64,000 nt of DNA from NCBI RefSeq assembly GCF_020595055.1, contig NZ_JAJDOO010000019.1, positions 26,870 to 90,869 of the forward strand, written 5' to 3'. The notes beneath the pieces are model-generated. The model was given only the letters and a program-made list of their open reading frames with translations. It did no database searches and was not told where the DNA came from. The position numbers and the translations under genes were made by a program. Shown here one piece after another: positions 41,472 through 50,654 of this stretch (positions within the stretch are counted from its first letter, which is position 1; every line of letters starts with the position of its first letter). Source of the stretch: Desulfosporosinus shakirovi (GTDB lineage Bacteria; Bacillota; Desulfitobacteriia; Desulfitobacteriales; Desulfitobacteriaceae).

Positions 41472-43673
41472 TTGGATACGAATAACTCCACGGATACCGG
41501 CAAGAAAAAGATGGACCAGCTTACTCCCTATCTGGAGAATGATATGGGGCAGAAAGCAACCACCGACAACGGAGTAAAGATCTCCAATACCGATGATTCT
41601 CTGAAGCTGGGTGAACGAGGGCCTACATTGCTGGAGGACTTCCATTTCCGCGAGAAGATTACCCATTTCGATCATGAGCGTATCCCTGAACGGGTTGTCC
41701 ATGCCCGGGGGTTTGGCGCTCATGGTTTTTTCCAGCTCTACGAATCCATGTCCGAGTACACGAAGGCTAAATTTCTGCAGGACCCCAATCTGACAACACC
41801 GGTGTTTGTGCGGTTTTCAACGGTCGTCGGCTCACGGGGATCGGCTGATACCGTGCGCGATGTGCGCGGCTTTGCTACTAAGTTTTACACCGAAGACGGG
41901 AATCTTGATATTGTGGGCAATAACATCCCGGTCTTCTTCATTCAGGATGCCATCAAATTCCCTGACATAGTTCATGCGATTAAGCCTGAACCCCATAATG
42001 AAGTGCCCCAGGCAACCAGTGCCCACGATACCTTCTGGGATTTCGTGATCAACACACCGGAAACAGCCCATATGGTCATGTGGCTCATGTCGGACCGTGC
42101 TATTCCCCGGAGCTTCCGCATGATGGAGGGATTTGGGGTTAATACCTTCCGGTTTATCAATGCTCAGGGCCAGGCACGGTTTGTAAAATTCCACTGGAAG
42201 CCGCTGTTGGGTGTCCATTCCCTCCTGCGTGACGAAGCGCAACGACTCTCGGGCAAGGACCCGGATTTCCATCGCCGCGACCTGTGGGACGCCATTGAAC
42301 AGGGCAATTACCCCGAATATGAGCTGGGGGTACAGATCATTGAAGAAAGCCAGGAATTCAGTTTTGACTTTGATATTCTCGATCCAACCAAAGTCTGGCC
42401 TGAGGAATTGATTCCGGTTAAAATCATTGGTAAGATGACCCTTAACAAAAATGTGGATAATTTCTTTGCTGAGACGGAGCAGGTGGCTTTCTGCCCAGCC
42501 AACATTGTTCCCGGCATTGATTTCAGTAATGACCCGCTTTTGCAGGGACGCTTATTTTCCTACGAAGATACGCAGCTGAGCCGTTTAGGCGGACCCAATT
42601 TCCGGCAGATTCCCATTAACCGTCCCGTCGTACCGGTGCATAATGACCAGCGCGACGGCGGCCATCAGATGAGAATCCATCAGGGCAATATCAGTTATTT
42701 TCCCAATATGCTGGCGCAAAATTCCCCTTCTCCGGCTGACGAGGCTGAAGGCGGCTTTGTTCATTATGCCGAACGGGTTGACGCTCATAAGGTGCGTGCC
42801 CGCAGTCAGAGCTTTCGGGATCATTTCCGGCAGGCCACTTTGTTCTGGAACAGTATGTCTCCAACGGAAAAAGCCCATATTGTCGACGCCTTTCACTATG
42901 AGGCCGGCAGTGTCAAAAATAAAAAGGTTAAACAGGCTGTAGCAGACATGTTTGCCCATGTCGCCCCCGAGCTGGGAGAACAGATTGCCGTGGGCATCGG
43001 TGTGAATAGGCCTCCGTCGGTGCCGGCCAACGATATGAAAGCCTCTTCAGCTGCACTCAGCCAGGAAAATACCATGAAATCGGCCAGAACCAGAAAAGTC
43101 GCTGTGCTGGTGGAAAACGGCTTCTGCCCGCTGGCGGTTAATACCATGCTCAATGAGCTGAAAGCAGCCGGTGCGGTTGCCGAGACTGTCAGCAGCAGCC
43201 TGGCACCCATTACCGGCAAGGATGGTACCATGTTGGAGCCGGATAAATCCTTTGTAACCTCCAGCTCCCTGGTCTATGACGCAGTTTTTATTCCCGGCGG
43301 AGCCAATCATGCCGACGCCATTTCCCAAAATATTGATGTCAGGTTGTTTATTAACGAAGCCTTGCGCCATATGAAGACCGTTGGCGCTGCGGACGAGGCG
43401 GCAGAGCTGCTTTTGATGACAGATGCGGCGGGGTTGATTTCCAACTTTACTGGCTCTGAGGGTACACCCTGGGTTAATCAGGGAGTCGCACTGATTCAGG
43501 GAGCGGACAATCTTCAGCCGTATTGTGCGGAATTTATAAACCAGCTGTCCAGGCACAGGCATTGGGGCAGACTTATTGATTACCCTATCACATCCGCGTC
43601 AGAAACCCTCAATCCCGCGGTATTCGCCAAACCGCCCGACAATATGCAAGGGTATCAAGGCAGGACGCATTAG
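41472..43673 (+). CDS. katE: large-subunit monofunctional haem catalase (HPII type)
   Basis: 733 residues, from a TTG start with AGGAAAGGAGAGG upstream. It breaks hydrogen peroxide into water and oxygen. The catalytic His lies in ERVVHARGFGAHGFF (about 75-89), the haem-side Asn in LDIVGNNIPVFFIQDAIKF, and the proximal Tyr in GRLFSYEDTQLSRLGG. The C-terminal 170 residues (from ARTRKVAVLVENGFCP) form the flavodoxin/DJ-1-like domain found only in large-subunit catalases. The gene is monocistronic. In an anaerobe it serves oxygen or peroxide defence. Confidence 0.96.
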   Translation: MDTNNSTDTGKKKMDQLTPYLENDMGQKATTDNGVKISNTDDSLKLGERGPTLLEDFHFREKITHFDHERIPERVVHARGFGAHGFFQLYESMSEYTKAKFLQDPNLTTPVFVRFSTVVGSRGSADTVRDVRGFATKFYTEDGNLDIVGNNIPVFFIQDAIKFPDIVHAIKPEPHNEVPQATSAHDTFWDFVINTPETAHMVMWLMSDRAIPRSFRMMEGFGVNTFRFINAQGQARFVKFHWKPLLGVHSLLRDEAQRLSGKDPDFHRRDLWDAIEQGNYPEYELGVQIIEESQEFSFDFDILDPTKVWPEELIPVKIIGKMTLNKNVDNFFAETEQVAFCPANIVPGIDFSNDPLLQGRLFSYEDTQLSRLGGPNFRQIPINRPVVPVHNDQRDGGHQMRIHQGNISYFPNMLAQNSPSPADEAEGGFVHYAERVDAHKVRARSQSFRDHFRQATLFWNSMSPTEKAHIVDAFHYEAGSVKNKKVKQAVADMFAHVAPELGEQIAVGIGVNRPPSVPANDMKASSAALSQENTMKSARTRKVAVLVENGFCPLAVNTMLNELKAAGAVAETVSSSLAPITGKDGTMLEPDKSFVTSSSLVYDAVFIPGGANHADAISQNIDVRLFINEALRHMKTVGAADEAAELLLMTDAAGLISNFTGSEGTPWVNQGVALIQGADNLQPYCAEFINQLSRHRHWGRLIDYPITSASETLNPAVFAKPPDNMQGYQGRTH

Positions 43674-43887
43674 GAAAGGATAAAGGTCCGGGGACAGGGA
43701 GGTATGTTCCCGGACCTTGCAAAAACAGACTTAGAATACCCTCTTCCATGATTTTACTATTCTCCGGTTTTCTACAAAACCCTTTATTTTTAGTTCTTTG
43801 AACCATCTCAAGACTTAATTTTTTCAAGCAGAAATACTCTCATAACCATAAATATTGCCCTGCTTCAAATCAGGTAGCAAAGCAAAC

Positions 43888-44110
43888 TCATTTAAGAACC
43901 CCGGTTTTATCAAACTGGGCTGCCACCAGATTTTTATAGAAGCCCTCTTCTTGAATCAGCATCTCATGAGTTCCTACTGCATAACCGGCCTTTATTAATA
44001 ACCACCGGTTTGTCCGCCGCCATAATAGTGGATAAGCGATAGGCCACCACCAGGGTCGTCCGGTTTTTCGACTGTTCCTTCAGGGCCCATGGGCAAAAGC
44101 CAGCTTTTGC
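43888..44110 (-). pseudogene. C-terminal remnant of an ABC exporter ATPase
   Basis: The minus strand reads KEQSKNRTTLVVAYRLSTIM and AADKPVVI, then after a shift AGYAVGTHEMLIQEEGFYKN and LVAAQFDKTGVLK with a TGA at 43888. This is the end of an MsbA-like half transporter. Walker motifs are gone. Confidence 0.65.
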
Positions 44111-44180
44111 CGCACGTAAACTAGGCCACAATCCCGTCTCTACTTCTATCTAATTCAGCTTTTTTCCATTGGATATTAAT

Positions 44181-44190
44181 GGTATAATGT
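44181..44190 (+). promoter_or_regulatory. extended -10 promoter candidate
   Basis: TGGTATAAT (TATAAT at 44183-44188) is an extended -10 element 33 bp before the Uma2 start codon. A good -35 box is not visible. Confidence 0.35.
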
Positions 44191-44220
44191 GGCTAAGTAT
44201 AGGAAGGAAGTGCTTTTTTT

Positions 44221-44817
44221 ATGGCAGAAACGATAAGCAAAACGGATATAGTCTATAGATACAAGCACTACCTAACTTGGCAAGAAGATCAGCGGTGGGA
44301 GATTATTGATGGTGTAGCCTTGAGTATGACTCCTGCTCCTTCGCGCATCCATCAAAAGATCCTAGTAGAACTACTAACTATCTTTCACAATCACCTAAGG
44401 GGCAAGACCTGTGAAGTATATGCTGCTCCTTTTGACGTGAGGTTGCCTCTTGCCAATGAAAGAGATGAAGAAACTTCGAATGTAGTCCAACCAGATATCA
44501 TTGTTGTATGCGACCCTTCCAAACTTGATGAAAAGGGATGCAATGGAAGCCCAGACCTTGTGATTGAAATCATCTCTCCCTCTACTTTGAGAAGAGACCT
44601 TAAGGAGAAATTCTACCTATATGAAAAAGCAGGTGTCTTAGAATACTGGATCGTCTATCCGGAAAACGAAACTATTGTGATACACAAACTGGTTGACCAC
44701 AAGTATGGACGCCCTGAAGTCTATTCCACAGAGGATCGAATAACGACTGGCATCTTTGACTCTCTAACAATTAATTTAAGTGAGATATTTGTATGCCAAC
44801 TCCCCTTTCGAGAATAA
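44221..44817 (+). CDS. Uma2-family (DUF820) restriction-endonuclease-fold protein
   Basis: 198 residues. It has the Uma2 pattern WEIIDGVALSMTPAPSRIHQ near the start, then PDIIVVCDPSKLDEKGCNGS and PDLVIEIISPSTLRRDLKEK with the PD-(D/E)xK residues (PD, then E in VIEI), and YLYEKAGVLEYWIVYPENET. The family is widespread and often present in many copies; its role is not settled, though a nuclease linked to mobile elements is the common guess. It is monocistronic. Confidence 0.85.
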   Translation: MAETISKTDIVYRYKHYLTWQEDQRWEIIDGVALSMTPAPSRIHQKILVELLTIFHNHLRGKTCEVYAAPFDVRLPLANERDEETSNVVQPDIIVVCDPSKLDEKGCNGSPDLVIEIISPSTLRRDLKEKFYLYEKAGVLEYWIVYPENETIVIHKLVDHKYGRPEVYSTEDRITTGIFDSLTINLSEIFVCQLPFRE

Positions 44818-44840
44818 CAGTAACCATTGAAACTTCCTGA

Positions 44841-45275
44841 TTAATAATCTCCTAAATCTGTTAAGCGATTGGGGGATATGGCCACGTGATTCTTGCTTCG
44901 TAATATTTGAATACAGTAAGACCAAATATGAAGTTGCCAAAGAGTTTTTTCTCGTTTTTCGCTGTAGTAAGTTGCCTCCTCCGTAAGATAGGGCTTCAAG
45001 TTACGGAAGTCCAAGTAATAAACTCGATTATTTTCTATGCGAAAGGCAAGAATCGAATGGTCAGCATTGTTCAATATGGACACTTGAACCGTCGTTAGCT
45101 CAATACGCCCACACCTTCTGGAATTTAACTTAGCCTGTGGCGTACAAACAGCCACAGTACTTCCATCGTTTAATATGCCGTTAAACAGTATCTGTCGCCT
45201 TGGAACTTGGTAAAGGTCAGTTTTCAAATAGTCTTCTAATTCTTTTACGACCCTTTCTTTTAGTGGAATACTCAT
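44841..45275 (-). CDS. hypothetical protein
   Basis: ATG 45275 with GGGGGTGG upstream gives 144 residues without signal or membrane helix. It contains SIPLKERVVKELEDYLKTDL, then a beta-rich part (GRIELTTVQVSILNNADHSI, LAFRIENNRVYYLDFRNLKP). I do not recognise it. It converges with the Uma2 gene, 24 bp apart. Confidence 0.55.
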   Translation of the reverse strand: MSIPLKERVVKELEDYLKTDLYQVPRRQILFNGILNDGSTVAVCTPQAKLNSRRCGRIELTTVQVSILNNADHSILAFRIENNRVYYLDFRNLKPYLTEEATYYSEKREKTLWQLHIWSYCIQILRSKNHVAISPNRLTDLGDY

Positions 45276-45726
45276 TATAACCACCCCCAATATCCTATCT
45301 ATAATTGCACCTACGCTCGCTGACTCACAGCCTCTCCCTATCTTCCCATGCAGCCTCAGTCAAAAATGCAGATGTATTTGAAAACCTTACTCAAAGCATA
45401 TGTGTTCAACCCCTCATCTGTGACAAACTAAAAAAGAGCCTTTTTACGGCTCTTTTCCACTATCACGAGACCGGCCTACATGATGATTGTCATGCCTCAG
45501 ATTTCTTAAGTTCTCTCGCCCATCTTCAGAAGAATAAGAATATGAATAAGAGATGAAGGTAGACTTCATCGCCGCCGGATCAAGTCTGCCCAGTTAGCCG
45601 GAGGCTTCCGGCAGAGAAGTGTCCCTCTTCAAAATGTCCTGCTTATTTAAATAAATCCGGATAGAACCCTTTAGCCAATAGCTCCTCATGATCCCAAGAA
45701 AATAAGTGAGATTGCAAGCCGTAAAA
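45276..45726. other. gene-poor region with one terminator-like hairpin
   Basis: AAAAAGAGCC (45431-45440) and GGCTCTTTT (45448-45456) form a short stem. I see no supported gene; the 83-codon plus-strand frame at 45305 has no ribosome binding site. Confidence 0.3.
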
Positions 45727-45895
45727 TTAAAAAACCTGCGCTCGATGGCGACGGAAGGTTGACCTTACTAACCAACGGAAAATATACGCTAAAAAATAAC
45801 CGCCTACCGATAAAATCACAATCGAAGCACCAGAGGCAATATTCATCTCATAGGAAATCCAAAGCCCTGTAAGGCAAAAAACATTGCCAAGAATA
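45727..45895 (-). pseudogene. C-terminal part of a ZnuB-type permease, copy 1
   Basis: The minus strand from about 45895 reads LGNVFCLTGLWISYEMNIAS, GASIVILSVGGYFLAYIFRW and LVRSTFRRHRAQVF before TAA. The missing middle of the same protein is found on the plus strand directly alongside (45896-46300). Confidence 0.75.
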
Positions 45896-46300
45896 GTAAT
45901 CATCGGTATGTTCTGGTCACTGGGAATGGCCCTGGGTATTCTTTTTATTGCCCTGATGCCCGGCTACCCACCGGATCTGACTTCATATCTTTTCGGCAAT
46001 ATTTTATCCGTGACAAGAGCGGATCTCTATTTGATGATCGGCTTAACTCTTACGGTGCTGCTGGTAATAATCATTTTGTTTAACGACTGGAAAGCCTTTC
46101 TTTTTGATGAAGAGTTTGCTTCAATAATCGGCCTCAAAACCGCTTTGTTAGATTATCTTCTTTTGGTTCTGATAGCAATGACGGTGGTGGTTCTGATCCG
46201 GGTGGCGAGCATCATCCTGGTGCTGGCTTTGCTGACAGCACCGGCGGCCCTGGCAGGGATGCTTTCTTCAATACTTAGAGACCGCATGATTTATGCAGTG
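45896..46300 (+). pseudogene. inverted middle part of the ZnuB-type permease
   Basis: The plus strand reads MFWSLGMALGILFIALMPGY, PPDLTSYLFGNILSVTRADL and LLTAPAALAGMLSSILRDRM, and the match stops there. A permease of this family would continue with the sequence now lying on the opposite strand at 45895-45727. So the segment has been inverted. The first 80 or so residues of ZnuB are not present. Confidence 0.72.
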
Positions 46301-46436
46301 AAGCTTTTTGGGGAAGCACGGTTACTGCAACTGTAGTTTTTATGTCCGATGCTTCTGTTTTCTCGGGTCTGCTGCACCCTGTCATAAAGAGAAAGCAGCA
46401 CATGAGCGTCACCAGGATAATCATTACTCTTTTCAT
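46300..46436 (-). pseudogene. N-terminal remnant of a ZnuA-type lipoprotein
   Basis: ATG 46436 with GTGGAGG upstream opens KRVMIILVTLMCCFLFMTGC (lipobox MTGC), then SRPEKTEASDIKTTVAVTVL and PQK. The rest of znuA, the ATPase gene and the start of znuB are deleted. A large palindrome (46465-46509) marks the old operator. Confidence 0.72.
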
Positions 46437-46464
46437 TTCCCATTTTCCTCCACTTCATCAGATA

Positions 46465-46509
46465 ATATAAGTTAGATGCAAATGCATTGCACTTGCATCT
46501 AACTTATAT
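46465..46509. promoter_or_regulatory. 17-bp-arm palindrome upstream of the znuA remnant, probable metal-regulator operator
   Basis: ATATAAGTTAGATGCAA (46465-46481) and TTGCATCTAACTTATAT (46493-46509) are perfect inverted copies, with ATGCATTGCAC between them, which is itself near-palindromic (TGCAAATGCATTGCACTTGCA). The position right before a zinc-type binding-protein start suggests a Zur/Fur-like or DtxR-like repressor site. No regulator gene is next to it. Confidence 0.65.
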
Positions 46510-46722
46510 ATTTTTTTAATGAGCATATGTCAATATCGAATATTAGAACTTTCAGAAATAATCTAATCCAAACTAAAAAAGGAACCCAAGAGGTCTTTTA
46601 ATGTTAAAAAAGCATTGGTAATGCTGTCCAGATCATTCAAGACCATGGGTATGCAGCTTCATCTGAACTGGAGTCAGAGTTTTACTCAACAGATTGTTAA
46701 AAAGGATCGTCAAGACTGGAAT

Positions 46723-47649
46723 CTAATAGGGAGTAACATACCCTTTCACTTCTTCTGCAGGGGTAATTTTCGTCACGGAAATCTGCGGGTCATCGTATGC
46801 CACATTGTTGTAAATATGCTTTCCAATAAACAGGGTACCTTCAACCGTAACCCATGAATCCGTTTTCAGCTCGGCAGCCTTAGCATAGTTGCAGAGCAAT
46901 CCGGCAGGTATCAAATCTGCAGCGCAGCAGGACATCATTAGACGGGCGGACACGAATTCATCTGCTTGGAGCATTTCAGAGTCTTTGAAAACAAATCCCG
47001 TGATTAGGACCGTGTACCCTTTATATCGTTCCATATTCCCATACAGTTCGGAAATCCACACGCCGAAATCCTCATTGGCTATGGTGATTTTCTTCTTCTT
47101 GACATCCAGACCGGGCAGGTCCGTTGAATATTGCTCTTCCGACACATGGGTTTGTGGATCGGGAACAGGGGGGACTATAGAATCAGCTGTATTATTATTA
47201 GGCAGCGGCGTAAGGACTGACGGAAAATCCTCTGCGACAACGGAATTATCTGCGGCTGGGTCAGCTGGGTCAGGACTGTTCTCCGGAGGAACAGCGGTTA
47301 GAAGACCGGTTGCGGCCTTAAAGCCGGAAAAAGCATTTCCACCGATATACTTGCCGGAAAGATCGGCAGCACTGAGAGGGGTATGGGGAAGCAATAGCAA
47401 TAAAATAGGAATTACCAAGACCAGGCAATGAGCAGAGCGTATTTTGTACTGCGGGCGAAAAAGCCTGCCCAGCCCCGCACAAGCCCAGATTCCCATGACA
47501 ATTGCCGTGAAATAGAGATAGGGCTCCATTCTGGGCGTGACGTAAAAAAGGTAATTCCCGCTGCGCACCAAAAAGAACATCAATCCCCCAAAGGCGGAAT
47601 AGCAGAGGAACTCTAAGAAAATTTGCGGATTGAAGGCCCTGGCCTGCAT
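46723..47649 (-). CDS. YcgQ/DUF1980 (TIGR03943-like) membrane protein
   Basis: 308 residues. Three or four membrane helices lie in the first 100 residues, then a P/D/N-rich linker (about 115-175), then a soluble domain: GYTVLITGFVFKDSEMLQAD, ARLMMSCCAADLIPAGLLCN and DSWVTVEGTL. The CC-A segment is typical of the family, which is regularly encoded next to a YcgR-type permease and is often zinc-repressed. The permease gene ends 2 bp before its start. The two probably form one metal-related membrane complex. Confidence 0.85.
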   Translation of the reverse strand: MQARAFNPQIFLEFLCYSAFGGLMFFLVRSGNYLFYVTPRMEPYLYFTAIVMGIWACAGLGRLFRPQYKIRSAHCLVLVIPILLLLLPHTPLSAADLSGKYIGGNAFSGFKAATGLLTAVPPENSPDPADPAADNSVVAEDFPSVLTPLPNNNTADSIVPPVPDPQTHVSEEQYSTDLPGLDVKKKKITIANEDFGVWISELYGNMERYKGYTVLITGFVFKDSEMLQADEFVSARLMMSCCAADLIPAGLLCNYAKAAELKTDSWVTVEGTLFIGKHIYNNVAYDDPQISVTKITPAEEVKGYVTPY

Positions 47650-47650
47650 G

Positions 47651-49225
47651 TTACATTCCTCCCCGGCTGTAAAATAGAAAGACTAAGGCAAAACATACGA
47701 TAAACCCCGTCAATACTAGTTTGGCGATAAAACCCTTGGTAAACCCGGAGGAAAGCATCATCACATTTTTAATGTCCATCATCGGCCCGAACACCAAGAA
47801 GCCCATGATCCCACCCATGGGGAACTGGTTGGCAAAGCTGCGCGCCACAATCGCGTCGGAGGACGAACATAGGGAGAGGACAAAGGCCATAGCCATCATA
47901 ATTACCATGGAAATCGCCAAGCCTGAGCCACTCTGGGCAGTGGTGAATAGCCCTGTTCCCAGGGTTTGAACTACGGAGGAGATAAAGATTCCAATCACCA
48001 AATATTTGCCGACGCTGAAAAATTCCCCTTGGGAATGGCGTATAAACAGACCGACTTTGCCCCTAAACGTAGTAATGGATTCGGCGTCCTCGTAGCAGCC
48101 GCAGCTGCACATCAGCTGGTCAAGAGTCCCTCCGGATAATACACGGCCTTTCCCTGCCCAGCTGCCAAGGATAAGTCCAATGCTGACAGCGGCTGCAATC
48201 CCCAGGCACACCCTGCTGATCACAATCGTCATATCCCCATTGAAAGCATAATAGGTCGATAGAATGACCACCGGATTGATCACCGGCGTCGCTGTCATAA
48301 AGGTAACGGCCACGGGAAGGGGAATACCCTTTCGAACCAAACTTCGAAAAATGGGGATGGAAGCACAGTCGCAAACCGGGAGGCAGAAGCCGGCCAAGAT
48401 CGCAGCCACCATGCCCAGGCGGATAGATTTAGGAAACCTGCGTTCAATGGCGTTTTGAGGGACAAACACTTGAATCACGGAGGATAGCAGTACCCCGATC
48501 AGCAAGAAGGGAACCGCCTGCAACATTATTCCCAAAAACACGTTGATGATTGTATTGACCGGAATTTGCGCTATCTCCAGCAAGGGCTTGAGGACAAAGT
48601 GCAGGGCGACAATCAAGAGGACCGTCTGGAAGGCTATATCGACGGGGCGTCCTTTTTTCACGAAGAGCTGTTTGTATAAATCATTATAGGACTTCATTTC
48701 GATGACCTTAACACCGGGATTTATTCCCTTCAACAGGTGTCGAATTCTCTTAAACAACTTTGCTGAAGGCACATTACGTACAAGGGCGAAATCGCAGGTT
48801 GAAATCTGCTCGGGCAGGGCGCCTCCCGTCCTGCCCAGCAAATTTTCGATCTTCCCCCCGTCGGCTATGTGTATGACTTTTTGAATCTTGCACAGGTTGC
48901 GCAGTGAGGCATGCAAAAGCAAAGCCTGCAACTGGGAAAATGGAACGACACCGTTCCATTCAATCCATAGTTCGTCAAGCTCACGGCTTTGCAACAGGCT
49001 GCGGATTTTCTCCACGATTTGCGCCGGTTGCTGTTCCAGCATTTTTTTAGAGAAGGAGATGCAGGGGCAGTTGCCATACCGGCTTTGAAAGTCCTCTTCG
49101 CCGGTTTCAAACTGCATGACCATCATCCTGACATCCCGCCAGTCCCGCCTGTTCAGCAAATGATTTAGAAAGGTTGTTTTACCGGCATCCAGAAAGCCGG
49201 TCACAACATAAATGGGTATCGCCAT
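47651..49225 (-). CDS. fusion of CobW/P47K GTPase-like domain and YcgR-type permease
   Basis: ATG 49225 (GGAGAG 9 nt upstream) gives 524 residues. Residues 1-190 are CobW-like: IYVVTGFLDAGKTTFLNHLL has the P-loop, but the CxCC motif is reduced to GNCPCIS and the G-motif NKxD is not visible (LVRNVPSAKLFKRI is at that place). Residues 205-524 are the DUF318/YcgR permease with about eight helices and the Cys motifs GFCLPVCDCASIPIFRSLVR and CSCGCYEDAE. The usual arrangement has separate genes. It starts 4 bp after the CobW gene and ends 2 bp before the YcgQ gene. Confidence 0.88.
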   Translation of the reverse strand: MAIPIYVVTGFLDAGKTTFLNHLLNRRDWRDVRMMVMQFETGEEDFQSRYGNCPCISFSKKMLEQQPAQIVEKIRSLLQSRELDELWIEWNGVVPFSQLQALLLHASLRNLCKIQKVIHIADGGKIENLLGRTGGALPEQISTCDFALVRNVPSAKLFKRIRHLLKGINPGVKVIEMKSYNDLYKQLFVKKGRPVDIAFQTVLLIVALHFVLKPLLEIAQIPVNTIINVFLGIMLQAVPFLLIGVLLSSVIQVFVPQNAIERRFPKSIRLGMVAAILAGFCLPVCDCASIPIFRSLVRKGIPLPVAVTFMTATPVINPVVILSTYYAFNGDMTIVISRVCLGIAAAVSIGLILGSWAGKGRVLSGGTLDQLMCSCGCYEDAESITTFRGKVGLFIRHSQGEFFSVGKYLVIGIFISSVVQTLGTGLFTTAQSGSGLAISMVIMMAMAFVLSLCSSSDAIVARSFANQFPMGGIMGFLVFGPMMDIKNVMMLSSGFTKGFIAKLVLTGFIVCFALVFLFYSRGGM

Positions 49226-49229
49226 ACCC

Positions 49230-50210
49230 TTACTCTCCGCCAAAGAGACTGACCAACTCCTGTCGGTTTAAATTCCGGCCAATAAAGCACAGCATATCAC
49301 CGCTAGAGGCAGATTTTGTGATCTTTAACTCTCCGGGGAGATATTGCAGATTCACACAGCCCCTTGTACTGCGCAGGATGCCTTTAGCACGAAGGATGGT
49401 CCCTTTTGCCCCCTGCTCCATCTTCGCAACCCGGGCCTGCAGATCCTCTATACTGAAGATCCCCTTGGTCCGTATGGTAACCGTGTCAAAGATATCTTCT
49501 GCCCCATGGTGATGATGACCGGAAGGGCAATGTTCCTGGTGAAGCTGTGCGCTATGATGCCTACAGCCGCACCCCTGCCCGTGGCGGGAGTGCACCCCCT
49601 GCTCATGATGCTTATGATGTTCATGCTCCGGATGCAAGATTTCAGCGGCAATGATACGACTCCACGGTTTGGCAATGATAGCCGCGTGTGGATTCAGCTC
49701 TTTCACCAGCTTATAGGCGAAGTCCACCTTGTCTGGAAACCTCTCGGTTCGACTTAACAGCACTAGATCCGCATGTTTGATTTGATCTTCAAAAAACTCG
49801 CCGAAGTTATCAAGATACATTTGGCAGCGCTTCACATCGGCGACTGTAATTTTGCCCTTAACCGTTGCCAGGGGCTTAATGCGAGGATCCGAGCATGCCT
49901 TTATAATGTCCGACAGTTTACCGACGCCGGAAGGTTCAATCATGATTTTGTCAGGGTGGAATCGATCCAAAAGCTCTTGGAGGGCTTTTACAAAATCCCC
50001 CGCCAGGCTGCAGCAAATGCACCCGGCATTGATTTCTTTTACTTCAACCCCAGTGGATTTGAGCAGTGCGGCATCGACACTGATCTCACCGAAATCATTT
50101 TCGATGAGGACCACCTTCTCATTCCGGAAGGCCTCTTTGAGCAGTTTCTGGATCAGGGTGGTTTTTCCCGCTCCTAAGAAACCTGAGATGACGTATATTT
50201 CTGCAGCCAT
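49230..50210 (-). CDS. CobW/ZNG1-type GTPase metallochaperone with His-rich loop
   Basis: The ATG at 50210 (GGGGG 7 nt upstream) gives 326 residues. P-loop GFLGAGKTTLIQKLL (about 9-23), the metal-binding CxCC in NAGCICCSLAGDF (about 62-74), and the switch EPSGVGKLSDIIKAC. Between about 200 and 245 is a His/Cys-rich stretch (HPEHEHHKHHEQ, CGCRHH, HCPSGHHHH), as in zinc-handling members. The C-terminal CobW_C domain follows. It should bind zinc and use GTP to hand it to a client. It leads the operon with the fusion permease and the YcgQ-like gene, most likely expressed under zinc limitation. Confidence 0.9.
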   Translation of the reverse strand: MAAEIYVISGFLGAGKTTLIQKLLKEAFRNEKVVLIENDFGEISVDAALLKSTGVEVKEINAGCICCSLAGDFVKALQELLDRFHPDKIMIEPSGVGKLSDIIKACSDPRIKPLATVKGKITVADVKRCQMYLDNFGEFFEDQIKHADLVLLSRTERFPDKVDFAYKLVKELNPHAAIIAKPWSRIIAAEILHPEHEHHKHHEQGVHSRHGQGCGCRHHSAQLHQEHCPSGHHHHGAEDIFDTVTIRTKGIFSIEDLQARVAKMEQGAKGTILRAKGILRSTRGCVNLQYLPGELKITKSASSGDMLCFIGRNLNRQELVSLFGGE

Positions 50211-50252
50211 TGGCATCCCCCTTTAATAAGCAAATAGGTTTGTACACTAAGT

Positions 50253-50654
50253 ATGTTTATGCACACCAAACAAGCATATGATAGGGGAGCGCCATTATTT
50301 TTTTCATATAGAAGATATAGAAGAACATTTCCTGCACTAGCCATATGCTTCAAGGCAATGCCTAGGGCGGCGGCAATACTGCGGGAGCACGGCAGGACGA
50401 TGATCATTCTATTGACCTGCGAGAGCGGTGAGCTGTTCCAGCGCTGCTTTCATCAGTACTTCAATGCGCTTGTGACACTGCATATTCTCAGCGGAAGTGT
50501 ACGCCAAAACACCACCCTACCGGACGACTTCCCCATCAATCACATTTCAGGAAGCTTCGTCAACATGGTGAGGTGGTGGTTAAAGAACGATATGAAGCAG
50601 TCACCGGAGGAAATTGCGGAATACTTTGCGACGGTGATACAGCCGGTTGTGTAA
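50253..50654 (+). pseudogene. C-terminal part of a TetR-family regulator
   Basis: The frame reads REHGRTMIILLTCESGELFQ, RCFHQYFNALVTLHIL, NHISGSFVNMVRWWLKNDMK and QSPEEIAEYFATVIQP, the end of a TetR C-terminal domain. The DNA-binding domain is missing. The first 60 codons are unlike a TetR and include the leader region of the divergent CobW gene. Confidence 0.6.

Noticed and set aside
42585..43562. Long antisense frames within katE
   Set aside because: They mirror the codon pattern of katE, whose protein matches HPII catalase throughout.
45305..45556. 83-codon plus-strand frame
   Set aside because: No ribosome binding site, crosses a terminator-like hairpin, no recognisable features.
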